The notes under the pieces were generated by a model. That model saw only the letters and a list, made by a program, of their open reading frames with translations. It ran no database searches and was not told where the DNA came from. A DNA stretch of 64,000 nt from Desulfovibrio sp. A2 (lineage in GTDB: Bacteria; Desulfobacterota; Desulfovibrionia; Desulfovibrionales; Desulfovibrionaceae): assembly GCF_000226255.1 (NCBI RefSeq), contig NZ_AGFG01000058.1, positions 17,538-81,537 of the forward strand. The letters are read 5' to 3'. The translations under genes and the position numbers were made by a program. Shown one piece after another: positions 46,209 to 54,516 of the stretch; within the stretch, counting starts at the first letter, position 1; each line of letters starts with the position of its first letter.

Positions 46209-47006
46209 TCAGAACGGGTTGCCGATGTTCACCGAGGCGTGCACGGGCAGCATGAAGAACAGCGCCCGGCCCAGCAGTTCCTGCACGACCAGCAGCGGCA
46301 GCATCCACGCGGGCATGCGTCCGCCGCGCGCCAGCGCGTACGACCCGGCCAGCAGGGCCATGCGCAGCCAGTACAGCGGCGCGGCCAGGAAGGCCTCGCC
46401 GGTCAGGCGCATCACCGTGCCGCCGGAAAGCCACACGCACGGCACCACCAGGTTGATCACCAGCGACACCAGCATGGCCGCGCGCAACGCCCGCATGGCG
46501 ACGGGCTGGTGCGCGTCGGGCAGGAAGGGGGCCGCCAGAGCCGGTCCCAGCACCGCCGCCGTGAGCAGGAAGAAGACCCCCGGCAGCGCGTTGTTCAACG
46601 CCGGAAAGCCCGCCGGGGCGTAGGTCATGCTGGTGACCAGCACGGCCGCCACGCCCAGCGCGGCGGCCGCCGTGGCCGCGCCGCGCGCCCGCAGGCCGGG
46701 CGACAGGTATCCCGCCAGCAGCAGCGCGCCGGTTGCGCCAAGGGCCAGCCCTTCGCGGCTGAGCCATGCGGATTCCAGGTTGGCCAGGGTGCGCACCGCG
46801 CCGCCCATGTGGCCCAGATGGAATAGGGCGGCGAACGCGCCCAGCGCCAGCAGCGCCATGGCCGTCAGCCACGCCGTGCGCGGGGCCGGGGACAGGTCGC
46901 CCCCGCCGTCGGCCGCCCATTGCCGGGCCGCCGTCAGGGCCACCAGCCCCACCGCGCCCTGGCTGAGCACCGTGAATATCACGAGGGGAAGTTCCATGGA
47001 GTTCAT
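46209..47006 (-). CDS. dmsC: DmsC-type membrane anchor subunit
   Basis: A 265-residue inner-membrane protein with eight helices, matching the DmsC anchor of DMSO-reductase-type enzymes: SMELPLVIFTVLSQGAVGLV at the start and FFLLTAAVLGPALAAPFL in the middle. It anchors DmsAB and oxidises menaquinol. Its start overlaps the end of dmsB by 4 bases (ATGA). Confidence 0.87.
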   Translation of the reverse strand: MNSMELPLVIFTVLSQGAVGLVALTAARQWAADGGGDLSPAPRTAWLTAMALLALGAFAALFHLGHMGGAVRTLANLESAWLSREGLALGATGALLLAGYLSPGLRARGAATAAAALGVAAVLVTSMTYAPAGFPALNNALPGVFFLLTAAVLGPALAAPFLPDAHQPVAMRALRAAMLVSLVINLVVPCVWLSGGTVMRLTGEAFLAAPLYWLRMALLAGSYALARGGRMPAWMLPLLVVQELLGRALFFMLPVHASVNIGNPF

Positions 47007-47569
47007 GCGTCGTTCCTCCGTATCTCGCGCGGCTGGCGCGGGGCCTTGAACCGGGTGGAGGGGTTGAGCCGCTTGGGTTCCGGGTAGCCCGCCGGGTACT
47101 GCACCCAGCCGTCCAGCCGGGCGGTGGAGATGTCCGCGATGGACAGCGCCCCCACAGGGCAGCTGTGCACGCAGGCCGGGTCCAGCCCGGCGTCTATGCG
47201 CTGCCAGCACATGCTGCACTTTTCGGCGCGCTTTTCCACGGGGTTCATCTTGGGCGCGCCGTACGGGCACGAGCGCACGCAGTTGCCGCAGCCGATGCAG
47301 GCGTCCTGGTCGTGCACCACGATGCCGTCCTCGCGCTTGGCGTACGCCTTCACGGGGCACTGTTCGAGACAGACCGGGTTCTCGCAGTGGTTGCAGGCCA
47401 GCGAAAGCCACGCCCGTTCGCGGTGGGGGTAGATGGATTCGCCCATGGGGTGCACCTGCCGCCACGCGATGCCTTTCTGCTGGTGGTACACGTTCTTGCA
47501 GGCCATGGCGCAGGTGAAGCAGCCGATGCACTTTTCCGTGTCCACGAGGAAGCCGAGTTGCTTTTTCAT
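47003..47569 (-). CDS. dmsB: DmsB-type four-cluster ferredoxin subunit
   Basis: A 188-residue electron-transfer subunit with four Cys clusters: CIGCFTCAMAC, CNHCENPVCLEQCP, CIGCGNCVRSCPYGAP and CSMCWQRIDAGLDPACVHSC. It passes electrons from the DmsC quinol site to the molybdenum subunit. It lies 11 bases after dmsA. Confidence 0.93.
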   Translation of the reverse strand: MKKQLGFLVDTEKCIGCFTCAMACKNVYHQQKGIAWRQVHPMGESIYPHRERAWLSLACNHCENPVCLEQCPVKAYAKREDGIVVHDQDACIGCGNCVRSCPYGAPKMNPVEKRAEKCSMCWQRIDAGLDPACVHSCPVGALSIADISTARLDGWVQYPAGYPEPKRLNPSTRFKAPRQPREIRRNDA

Positions 47570-47580
47570 GATTGCCGCTC

Positions 47581-49836
47581 CTAGATGCGCGCCACGTCGG
47601 CGAACTGGTCATGGATGGCCACGCCGGGCGCGCCGGTCTTCCACGCGCCCATGTCGGCGCTCTCCTCGTCCACCAGGTTCTGGCAGTTGTACGCGTTGTT
47701 CCGGAACCACGCCTCGTACAGCAGGATGTGGTCGCGCGGCATGTTGCTGGTCAGCCGCGCCCGCAGCCGGGTGGCCCCGGTGCGGGCCTTGACCTCGACC
47801 ATGTCGCCGTCGCGGATGGAGCGGGCCGCCGCCGTTTCCGGGTGGATGTACACGAGGGGTTCCGGGTTGAAGTCTTCCATCCAGTCCAGGTTGATGAACT
47901 GCGAATGCAGGCCGAACTTGGCGTGCGGGGTAAGCACCCGCAGCGGGCCGAAGGGCTTGCGCCCCGGCACGTACACCGGCAGGGCGTTGAAGCCGTGCTT
48001 GGCGCAGATGTCCGACTTGAATTCGTACTTGCCGGAAGGGGTAAGGTACTTGCCGTCGGACCACGCCGGGCCGGGCTTTCTGGCCTTGGCCGGGGACTTC
48101 AGCAGGTCGTCCATGGAGGCTATGCCGAAGTGGTCCTTCATGGCCTGGCCGCATTCGGCCATCAGCAGGGCGCGCGGGTCCGCGTCGGCCGGGAAGGTGC
48201 TGAAGCCGGGCGAGAGCTGGTTCAGCCGCGCGGTGAGCAGTTTGGCGATGTCCACCTGGCACTTGGCCTCGTGCAGCGGCTCGATGGACTTCTCGTTGAT
48301 GCCCACCCAGCGGTGCCAGTAGCCCGCGTTGGCGTTCCATTCCTCGAACAGGGTGGTCACGGGCAGCACGATGTCGGCCTGCTCCACGGTCTGGTTGAAG
48401 AACAGGTCCACCACCACGGTCATTTCCATGCGCGCCAGGGCCTTCAGCATCTTCTGGTGGTCGAATATCTGCGAGACGGGGTTGCACCCGGTCACCCACA
48501 GCAGGCGCACGGGCGGGTTGTCCGCCGTCAGCAGCATTTCGGCCATCTTGTTGATGTTCAGCGTGCGGCGGCCGTGCTTCACGCTGCCGTCGGGCGCGGT
48601 GACGGGCACGCCCACGGACCCGGCGGGCGGCTGGAACGCGCCGTGCGCGCCGCTGAACACGTAGTTCAGCAGGCTGCCGTAGCGCGCCCCGCCGCCGGTG
48701 ACGCCGATGTTGCCGGTCATGGCGCACAGGGCGTCGATGTTGCGGATGGTGGCCCCGCCGTTGGTGTGGCGTTGCAGACCGTAGCCCATCCAGATGGTGG
48801 CGGGCTTCGCCGTGGCGAATTCCTCGGCCACCGCGCGGATCTTGTCGGCGGGGATGCCCGTTTCCTGGCTGGCCCATTCCACGGTGACGCTGTCGCGCAG
48901 GTAGGCCACGAATTCGTCATAGCCGTGGGCGTTGGCGGCCAGCCAGCGCTGGTCGGCCAGCCCCTTGTCCAGGATGTGGCGGCACATGCCGAGCGCCAGC
49001 GCGCCGTCGGTGCCGGTGCGGATCTGCCAGTACTCGTCGGCCTTGGCGGCGGTCTGGGTGAATACCGGGTCGATGCACAGTATCTTGGCCCCGCGTTCGC
49101 GCGCGGCGTAGACGTACTTCATGGAATGGATGGAACAGTACGCCGGGTTGCCGCCCCACAGGATGACGTAGCGAGATTCGGGCATTTCCTCCGGATCGTC
49201 GGCCAGCATCTTGCCCATGTCGTAGGACTGGGCGTCGATGCCCGCAGGCCAGCACGGGGTGCCCACCAGCCGGGTGATGTGGCCCATGGAGGCGAACATG
49301 CCGTCGGCCACGTTGGGCGTGACGCCCTGATGGCCGGAAAGGCGGTTCAGCCCCACGCCCAGCAGCGAGCCGTCCTTCTGTTTGCACTCGACGATCTTGC
49401 GGGCGATCTTGTCGATGGCCTCGTCCCAGCTCAGGCGTTTCCACTTGCCGGTGCCGCGTCCCTGCTGTTCCATGGGGTACTTGATGCGGTCGGGGCTGTA
49501 GGCGCTGCCCACGTAGGCGTTGCCCTTCACGCACAGGCCGCCCCCGGTGAAGGTGCAGGCGGGGTCGCCTTCCACGAACTCCACCCGTCCGTCCTTGACG
49601 TGGGACAGCATCATGCAGGTGTCGTAGCAGTTGCGCGGGCACACCTGCCGGTGCACGGCGTAGCCCCCCGCGTAGCCGCCGCCCTTCAGCGGTGCGGCCT
49701 GCGCCGGGCGCAGCAGCCCGCAGGGGCCGGAACCCAGCGCGCCCAGCGCGCCCAACGTGCCCAGGGCGGCCGTCCCCTTGAGAAAGAAGCGCCGCGCGTT
49801 GTCGCAGCCGCGTGCTGCCCGATCGGTCTTGTTCAT
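47581..49836 (-). CDS. dmsA: DMSO-reductase-family molybdopterin oxidoreductase, catalytic subunit
   Basis: A 751-residue Mo/W-bis-MGD enzyme exported folded by Tat: the signal is ARRFFLKG (Arg15-Arg16) with a hydrophobic Gly/Ala/Leu stretch and AQA. An N-terminal [4Fe-4S] site uses Cys66, 70, 74 and 102 (CPRNCYDTC). The expected metal-ligand position falls in GTPCWPAG (Cys195), suggesting Cys rather than the Ser of true DMSO reductase. Cofactor-binding parts include WGGNPAYCSIHSMKY and MTGNIGVTGGGARYG. The substrate may be DMSO, a sulfur oxyanion or another acceptor; the dmsA symbol is by operon similarity only. It overlaps torD by 4 bases. Confidence 0.88.
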   Translation of the reverse strand: MNKTDRAARGCDNARRFFLKGTAALGTLGALGALGSGPCGLLRPAQAAPLKGGGYAGGYAVHRQVCPRNCYDTCMMLSHVKDGRVEFVEGDPACTFTGGGLCVKGNAYVGSAYSPDRIKYPMEQQGRGTGKWKRLSWDEAIDKIARKIVECKQKDGSLLGVGLNRLSGHQGVTPNVADGMFASMGHITRLVGTPCWPAGIDAQSYDMGKMLADDPEEMPESRYVILWGGNPAYCSIHSMKYVYAARERGAKILCIDPVFTQTAAKADEYWQIRTGTDGALALGMCRHILDKGLADQRWLAANAHGYDEFVAYLRDSVTVEWASQETGIPADKIRAVAEEFATAKPATIWMGYGLQRHTNGGATIRNIDALCAMTGNIGVTGGGARYGSLLNYVFSGAHGAFQPPAGSVGVPVTAPDGSVKHGRRTLNINKMAEMLLTADNPPVRLLWVTGCNPVSQIFDHQKMLKALARMEMTVVVDLFFNQTVEQADIVLPVTTLFEEWNANAGYWHRWVGINEKSIEPLHEAKCQVDIAKLLTARLNQLSPGFSTFPADADPRALLMAECGQAMKDHFGIASMDDLLKSPAKARKPGPAWSDGKYLTPSGKYEFKSDICAKHGFNALPVYVPGRKPFGPLRVLTPHAKFGLHSQFINLDWMEDFNPEPLVYIHPETAAARSIRDGDMVEVKARTGATRLRARLTSNMPRDHILLYEAWFRNNAYNCQNLVDEESADMGAWKTGAPGVAIHDQFADVARI

Positions 49837-50546
49837 ACTGCTCCTCGCTTGGTGGCCGGTTGTGCCGGCAGGGAGAAGGCCCCGCGCCCCAGTGGCGCGG
49901 CGTCGGCAAGCCAGCGGGCCAGGTCGTCGCCCGCGCGGCCCATGACGGCGGACGTTGCGCCTGCCCGGCGCAGGGCATCGAGAAATGACGGCACCCACGC
50001 GGCCATGTGCCCGGCCACGAAGGCATCCCACCAGGCGGCAAGGTCTTCGGCGGCGGGCCGGGGAGTTCCCGTGGGGCTGACGTCGGTCCGTCCCTGCCGC
50101 AGGGCGTCGAAGACGGCCAACGCGGCGTCCAGTTCCAGGCCGATGTGGTCATCGGGCACGGACCCCTGCCACGGCGAGGCAAGGCCCAACGCCGCGTATG
50201 CCTCGCGGGCGAACAGGGTGGCCTCGCCCATCAGGCGGCGTTCGGGCTCCAGGTACACCGAGGCGTACGGCGGCACGGCCACCGGACCGGGCCCCACGAA
50301 CAGCCGGTTGAACAGGTATTCCTCCTCGTCCCACGCGGCCACGGGGGGCAAGGGCGGGGCGTCGGGCAGGGCCAGGGCCTCGAAGGCCCGGCGTAGCGAG
50401 GCTCCGTTGGCGGCGAAGAAGAAGTCGCGCAGGGCCGTGCCCCGCCGCGCGAAGGCGGCCGGGGCCGCCGGGGAGTTTGCCGTTCCGGGTGCCGCACCCG
50501 CCGGGACGTTGGCGCATGGGGGGGCGGAAGACGGTGCGAAGGACAT
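49833..50546 (-). CDS. TorD/DmsD-family maturation chaperone
   Basis: A 237-residue cytoplasmic chaperone that holds the catalytic subunit until the cofactor is inserted and Tat export begins. Family marks are GPGPVAVPPYASVYLEPERR and DDHIGLELD, with a mostly helical sequence. The first 35 residues are Pro/Ala-rich. ATG 50546 follows AGGAA; an upstream in-frame start at about 50590 is possible. It is the first gene of the torD-dmsABC operon and its stop overlaps the dmsA start. Confidence 0.87.
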   Translation of the reverse strand: MSFAPSSAPPCANVPAGAAPGTANSPAAPAAFARRGTALRDFFFAANGASLRRAFEALALPDAPPLPPVAAWDEEEYLFNRLFVGPGPVAVPPYASVYLEPERRLMGEATLFAREAYAALGLASPWQGSVPDDHIGLELDAALAVFDALRQGRTDVSPTGTPRPAAEDLAAWWDAFVAGHMAAWVPSFLDALRRAGATSAVMGRAGDDLARWLADAAPLGRGAFSLPAQPATKRGAV

Positions 50547-50628
50547 GTGGCGTTCCTGCTGTGGTGGCGCGGAAAGGATATGAGTCATCATCGCCGTGGC
50601 GCTGGCCACCGGAGTGGCTTCAATTTGC

Positions 50629-50656
50629 ACAATACCATACCAATAGGCGCATGCAA
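50629..50656 (-). promoter_or_regulatory. Putative promoter of torD-dmsABC
   Basis: On the minus strand TTGCAT, a 16-base spacer and TATTGT, about 83 bases before the torD start. The palindrome at 50679-50702 lies just upstream. Confidence 0.5.
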
Positions 50657-50678
50657 TGATTGTCGGATGCTGTAGGGG

Positions 50679-50702
50679 CCTTGTAGGACGCGTCCTACAA
50701 GG
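50679..50702. promoter_or_regulatory. Perfect 24-bp palindrome, candidate activator site for the dms operon
   Basis: CCTTGTAGGACG is followed directly by its exact reverse complement. It lies 22 bases upstream of the putative -35 box, with its centre near -69, where activators often bind. A partial half-site (TGTAGG) occurs next to it at 50671. The binding factor is unknown. Confidence 0.65.
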
Positions 50703-50761
50703 GGTGATGAAGGCGATGCGGCAGGGCCGCAGGTGAATGACGCTGGCTGGCGGAAAAGGAA

Positions 50762-50787
50762 CAGGGGGACCCTTGCGGGTCCCCCTG
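50762..50787 (-). terminator. Terminator of cydAB
   Basis: CAGGGGGACCC-TTGC-GGGTCCCCCTG, an 11-bp perfect stem. The minus-direction tail is TTCCTTTTCC. It lies 42 bases beyond the cydB stop. Confidence 0.75.
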
Positions 50788-50829
50788 CGCGTCTGAGACG
50801 TTGCGTGTGGGGCGTTGCGTGCAACGCGC

Positions 50830-51855
50830 CTAGTAGGCGTGCTCGTCTTCCAGGTCCTCGTCGGTGATCTTGTGGGTGAACACGGAATACACCCAGGCCT
50901 GGTACGCCAGCACGATGGGCACGAAGATCACCACCACGGTGAGCATGATCTTCAGCGTCAGCGGGCTGGACGCGCCGTTGGCGATGGTGACGCTGAAGGC
51001 CGGGTCCATGCTGGACGGCAGCAGCGCCGGGTACATCCCGAACACCCCGAAGAAGGTCACGCACACGATGAACACCGCGTTGCACACCCAGGCCATGCCC
51101 ACCGAGTTGGAGGCGATGAAGAACCGGGTGGTCAGCAGCGAGGCCACGGCCAGGATGGGGAACACCAGCAGCGGCGGCAGCTTCAGGTAGTTGACGTAGA
51201 GGTTGGTGTACACGGCGGTGGCCGCCAGGAAGGCCACGGCCGCGCACAGCAACAGCGGCCAGATGCCCCGCGCCAGGCCCACGGCCCGGTCGTGCAGATC
51301 GCCCGTGGACTTGATGCCCATCCACAGCGCGCCGTGCAGGGCGAACATGAGCACGAAGAACACGCCGCCCAGCAGGCCGTACAGGTTCAGCAGCTTCAGC
51401 AGGTTGCCGTGGTACACGCCGTTGCCGTCGATGGGGATGCCCATGAACAGGTTGGCGAAGGCAACGCCGAACAGCAGCGCGGGCACGAAGTTGCCCAGAA
51501 ACTGGAACACGTCCCACACCTTGCGCCAGCCGGGGCTGTCGATCTTGTTGCGGAACTCGAAGGACACCGCGCGGAAGATCAGCGCGAAGAGCAGCATCAG
51601 CAGCGGCGCGTACAGCGCGCTGAACATCACCGCGTACGCCTTGGGGAACGCGGCGAAGGTGACGCCGCCCGCGGTGATCAACCACACCTCGTTGCCGTCC
51701 CAGAAGGGGCCGGCGGCATTGTAGATGGTGCGGCGGTCGGCCTCGTTGCGCGCGGCGATGGGCAGCAGGGTGCCCATGCCGAAGTCGAAGCCGTCAAGGA
51801 CGAAGTATACGGCCCACAACAGGCCCCACAGGACGAACCAGATTGTCTCCAACAT
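50830..51855 (-). CDS. cydB: Cytochrome bd quinol oxidase subunit II
   Basis: A 341-residue inner-membrane subunit with eight to nine helices. LETIWFVLWGLLWAVYFVLD GFDFGMG at the start and GPFWDGNEVWLITAGG are family hallmarks. With CydA it reduces oxygen to water using menaquinol, protecting this anaerobe from oxygen. It lies 54 bases after cydA. Confidence 0.94.
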   Translation of the reverse strand: MLETIWFVLWGLLWAVYFVLDGFDFGMGTLLPIAARNEADRRTIYNAAGPFWDGNEVWLITAGGVTFAAFPKAYAVMFSALYAPLLMLLFALIFRAVSFEFRNKIDSPGWRKVWDVFQFLGNFVPALLFGVAFANLFMGIPIDGNGVYHGNLLKLLNLYGLLGGVFFVLMFALHGALWMGIKSTGDLHDRAVGLARGIWPLLLCAAVAFLAATAVYTNLYVNYLKLPPLLVFPILAVASLLTTRFFIASNSVGMAWVCNAVFIVCVTFFGVFGMYPALLPSSMDPAFSVTIANGASSPLTLKIMLTVVVIFVPIVLAYQAWVYSVFTHKITDEDLEDEHAY

Positions 51856-51909
51856 GTTTCCGATCCTCTCGGTTAGCTGTTCATGCGGCTATGCGGCACG
51901 TCGTGCGGG

Positions 51910-53211
51910 CTAGGCGGCGGGGCCTTTGCGCGCGTACTTGCGAAGCAGGTAGATGTCGAGCACGCCGAGCAGGGTGTACACGGCCCCGAACGCCAGCAGT
52001 GATACGGCCACGGACGAGGCGGGCACCGGCGACACAGCGTCGGTGGTGCGCATCATGCCGTACACGATCCACGGCTGGCGGCCTATTTCGGCCACGGCCC
52101 ACCCGGCCATGATGGCCAGGTAGGGCAGCGGGATGGCCCAGGGCAGCGCCTTCAGCAGCCACTGCTTGTCCTGCAGGCGGTTGCGGAACAGGAAGGCGGC
52201 GCCAGCCAGCAGCGGGAACAGCGTGCCAAGGCCCACCATCAGGCGAAAGTTCAGGAAGGTGAGCAGCACGGGCGGGCGGTCTTCCTTGGGGAAGTCCTTC
52301 AGGCCCTTCACTTCGGCGGAGGGATCGTTGAAGGCCAGCAGGCTGAGCACGCCGGGAATGCCGAAGGCCTGGATGGCATTGCCCTCGGCGCTTTCATTGG
52401 GCACGGCCAAGAGGTACATGGGCGCGGATTTCTGGGTTTCCCAGTGCGATTCCATGGCCGCCAGCTTGGCGGGTTGCAGCTTGGCCACGGTGTTGCCGTG
52501 GTTGTGGCCCTGCACCGCCACCAGAAGGGCCAGCACCAGGGTGAACCCGGCGGCCAGCCTGAACGAGCGGTTGAAGAAGTCCTCTTCGTTGCGGCGCAGC
52601 AGGTGCCAGGCAGAGATGCCCAGCACGAAGAAGCCCGCCAGCATCCACGAGGCGGCCAGGTTGTGGAAGAACTGGCCCCATGCGTAGGGGTTGCTGAGCA
52701 CGGTGAAGAAGTTGTCCAGTTCCGCGCGGTTGTTGCGGATCACGTAGCCCACGGGGTTCTGCATCCAGCCGTTGGCCAGGATGATCCACAGGCCGGACAG
52801 GTTGGAGGCAAACGCCACGGCCCAGATGGCGAACAGGTGCATCTTTTTGGACACCCGCTCCCACCCGAACACCCACACGGCCAGGAAGGTGGATTCCAGG
52901 AAGAAGGCCAGGGTGGCCTCGATGGCCAGCAGCGAACCGAAGATGTCGCCCACGTATTCCGAGTAGCGCGACCAGTTGGTGCCGAACTGGAATTCCAGGG
53001 TGATGCCGGTGACCACGCCCAGGGTGAAGTTGATCAGGAACAGCTTGCCCCAGAACTTGGCCATGCGTTTGTAGGTTTCGTTGCCGGTGCGGTAGTAGAT
53101 GGTCTGCATGACCGCGATGAGCACCGAAAGGCCCAGTGTCAGCGGCACGAAGATGAAATGGAAAAAGACGGCTACCGCGAATTGCAGCCGTGACAGCATG
53201 ACGACATCCAT
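51910..53211 (-). CDS. cydA: Cytochrome bd quinol oxidase subunit I
   Basis: A 433-residue heme-carrying subunit. RLQFAVAVFFHFIFVPLTLG holds the first heme-ligand His, GTNWSRYSEYVGDIFGSLLA and AFFLESTFLAVWVFGWERVS lie in the conserved proton/heme region, and FFHNLAASWMLAGFFVLGIS carries another His. The Q loop is short, as in most anaerobes. GWAVAEIGRQPWIVYG is near the C-terminus. ATG 53211 is favoured by GGGGGAAAG upstream and by matching the normal N-terminus; the longer frame to 53379 is not. Confidence 0.95.
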   Translation of the reverse strand: MDVVMLSRLQFAVAVFFHFIFVPLTLGLSVLIAVMQTIYYRTGNETYKRMAKFWGKLFLINFTLGVVTGITLEFQFGTNWSRYSEYVGDIFGSLLAIEATLAFFLESTFLAVWVFGWERVSKKMHLFAIWAVAFASNLSGLWIILANGWMQNPVGYVIRNNRAELDNFFTVLSNPYAWGQFFHNLAASWMLAGFFVLGISAWHLLRRNEEDFFNRSFRLAAGFTLVLALLVAVQGHNHGNTVAKLQPAKLAAMESHWETQKSAPMYLLAVPNESAEGNAIQAFGIPGVLSLLAFNDPSAEVKGLKDFPKEDRPPVLLTFLNFRLMVGLGTLFPLLAGAAFLFRNRLQDKQWLLKALPWAIPLPYLAIMAGWAVAEIGRQPWIVYGMMRTTDAVSPVPASSVAVSLLAFGAVYTLLGVLDIYLLRKYARKGPAA

Positions 53212-53347
53212 GCTTTCCCCCTTTGCTGCGGGTCTGGCGGTGTGGCCGCCCGGAAACCCGGCAAGGTTAAACGGTGAAATCGGCGCGCCGCCCGGTCTGC
53301 TTCCGCCGAAGGCCGGGCAACGTGTGTGCATCAAGCGATAATGGTTG

Positions 53348-53375
53348 CTACTACCACTTTCCCGCCAAGATGCAA
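53348..53375 (-). promoter_or_regulatory. Weak candidate promoter of cydAB
   Basis: On the minus strand TTGCAT, a 16-base spacer and TAGTAG, about 137 bases before cydA. Confidence 0.35.
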
Positions 53376-53664
53376 GCATTTTGGGGGAATTTTACATATG
53401 GAAAGGGAGAGACTGTCGGGAATCTAGCACGGTTACGCCAAAACTGTCAGCAAAAAATACATGGCGGCGGCAAGTTGCCGGTGCTGGCCGGTTTTCGGGG
53501 GTGTGACGGAGCCGTGCGGAAAGGGGGATGGGCGCGTGGATGTGGCGATGGCGCTCACTCGTTCGCGGGGCGCGTGCAGTATCGCAAGGCCACGGGCGTA
53601 TGCATGCCTGGGCAATGGCGCACCTGCCGGGCAATCGGCTGGGCAATCGGGCGTGCGACGCAAG

Positions 53665-53694
53665 ACGGGCGCCGACCTCGCGGTGGGCGCCCGT
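53665..53694 (-). terminator. Hairpin after modA
   Basis: ACGGGCGCC and its exact complement GGCGCCCGT enclose a 12-base loop, 25 bases after the modA stop. The T run is poor, so this is a likely but not certain end of the tsaA-like/modA transcript. Confidence 0.55.
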
Positions 53695-53719
53695 CCGTTT
53701 GTAGCGGCAATGCGCGTGG

Positions 53720-54502
53720 CTACGGCTTGCCGAAGCCGTACTTGTCCAGCACGGCCATGCCTTCCGGCCCGGTGACGAACGTGATGAACGCGGCGGCGGT
53801 GGCCTTGTCCTTCGAGGCGGCAAGGATGGCGATGGGGTAGGTGATGGGGGCGTGGCCCTTGACGGTGGCCACCACCTTCACCTTGTCGCCCGCGATCTTG
53901 GCGTCGGTCATGTACACGAAGCCCGCTTCCGCCTCGCCGCGCGCCACGTAGTCCAGCGCCTGGCGCACGCTTTCGGCCAGCACGGCCTTGCCGGAGATGG
54001 CGTCCCACGAACCGGCGGCGGTCAGGGCGGTCCTGGTGTAGCGGCCCACGGGCACCGAGTCGGGGTTGCCCACGGCGATGCGGGTGACGCCCGCCTGCTT
54101 CAGGTCGTCCACGCCCTTGATGGCCAGCCTGGAGTCGACGGGCACGATGAGCACCAGGCTGTTGGACACGAAGTCCTTGCGGGTGGCCACGTCGATGAGC
54201 TTGCTTTCCACGGCCTTGTCCATGGTGGCCTGGTCGGCGGAGGCAAAGATGTCCACTGGCGCGCCTTCCTGCATCTGCTTCAGCAGCGGCCCGGAGGCGG
54301 CGAAGTTGGTCTGCACCGTGGCGCCGGGGGTGGCCTTTTCGAACATGCCCTTGATGTCGGTGAAGGCGTTGGTCAGGCTGGCGGCGGCGGACACGGTGAT
54401 CTCGCCCGCGTGGGCGGCAAGGGGAGCGCAGATCAGCGCCACGAGGGCCAGGGCGGCGAGCGCGCGGCGGCCGGTGCGGAAGGAACGGAAAGCAAGGGTC
54501 AT
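53720..54502 (-). CDS. modA: Periplasmic molybdate/tungstate-binding protein ModA
   Basis: A 260-residue binding protein with a Sec signal peptide (cleavage after about residue 32, AAHA-GEI). Conserved parts are ITVSAAASLTNAFTDI (oxyanion-binding Ser), NFAASGPLLKQMQEGAPVDIFASAD, RIAVGNPDSVPVGRYTRTAL and AEAGFVYMTDA. It delivers molybdate or tungstate to ModBC. It is separated from modBC: here it is the second gene after the TrmO-like gene (14-base gap, AGGAGG before its start), divergent from tunR. A putative TunR site lies in that divergent region. Confidence 0.95.
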   Translation of the reverse strand: MTLAFRSFRTGRRALAALALVALICAPLAAHAGEITVSAAASLTNAFTDIKGMFEKATPGATVQTNFAASGPLLKQMQEGAPVDIFASADQATMDKAVESKLIDVATRKDFVSNSLVLIVPVDSRLAIKGVDDLKQAGVTRIAVGNPDSVPVGRYTRTALTAAGSWDAISGKAVLAESVRQALDYVARGEAEAGFVYMTDAKIAGDKVKVVATVKGHAPITYPIAILAASKDKATAAAFITFVTGPEGMAVLDKYGFGKP

Positions 54503-54516
54503 GAAGCGCCTCCTGT

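Larger units (their letters stand above)
53212..53719. other. Gap between cydA and modA
   Basis: The 53330-53460 part is AT-richer and probably holds the cydA promoter. The 53460-53660 part is GC-rich with repeated GGGCAATCGG-like words (about 53630-53650) and no gene. A hairpin at 53665-53694 is listed separately. I see no clear Rex or FNR/CRP-type palindrome. Confidence 0.4.

Noticed and set aside
47572..50583. A 1003-codon plus-strand open frame opposite dmsA and torD
   Set aside because: Low-complexity translation antisense to a well-supported operon with ATGA overlaps.
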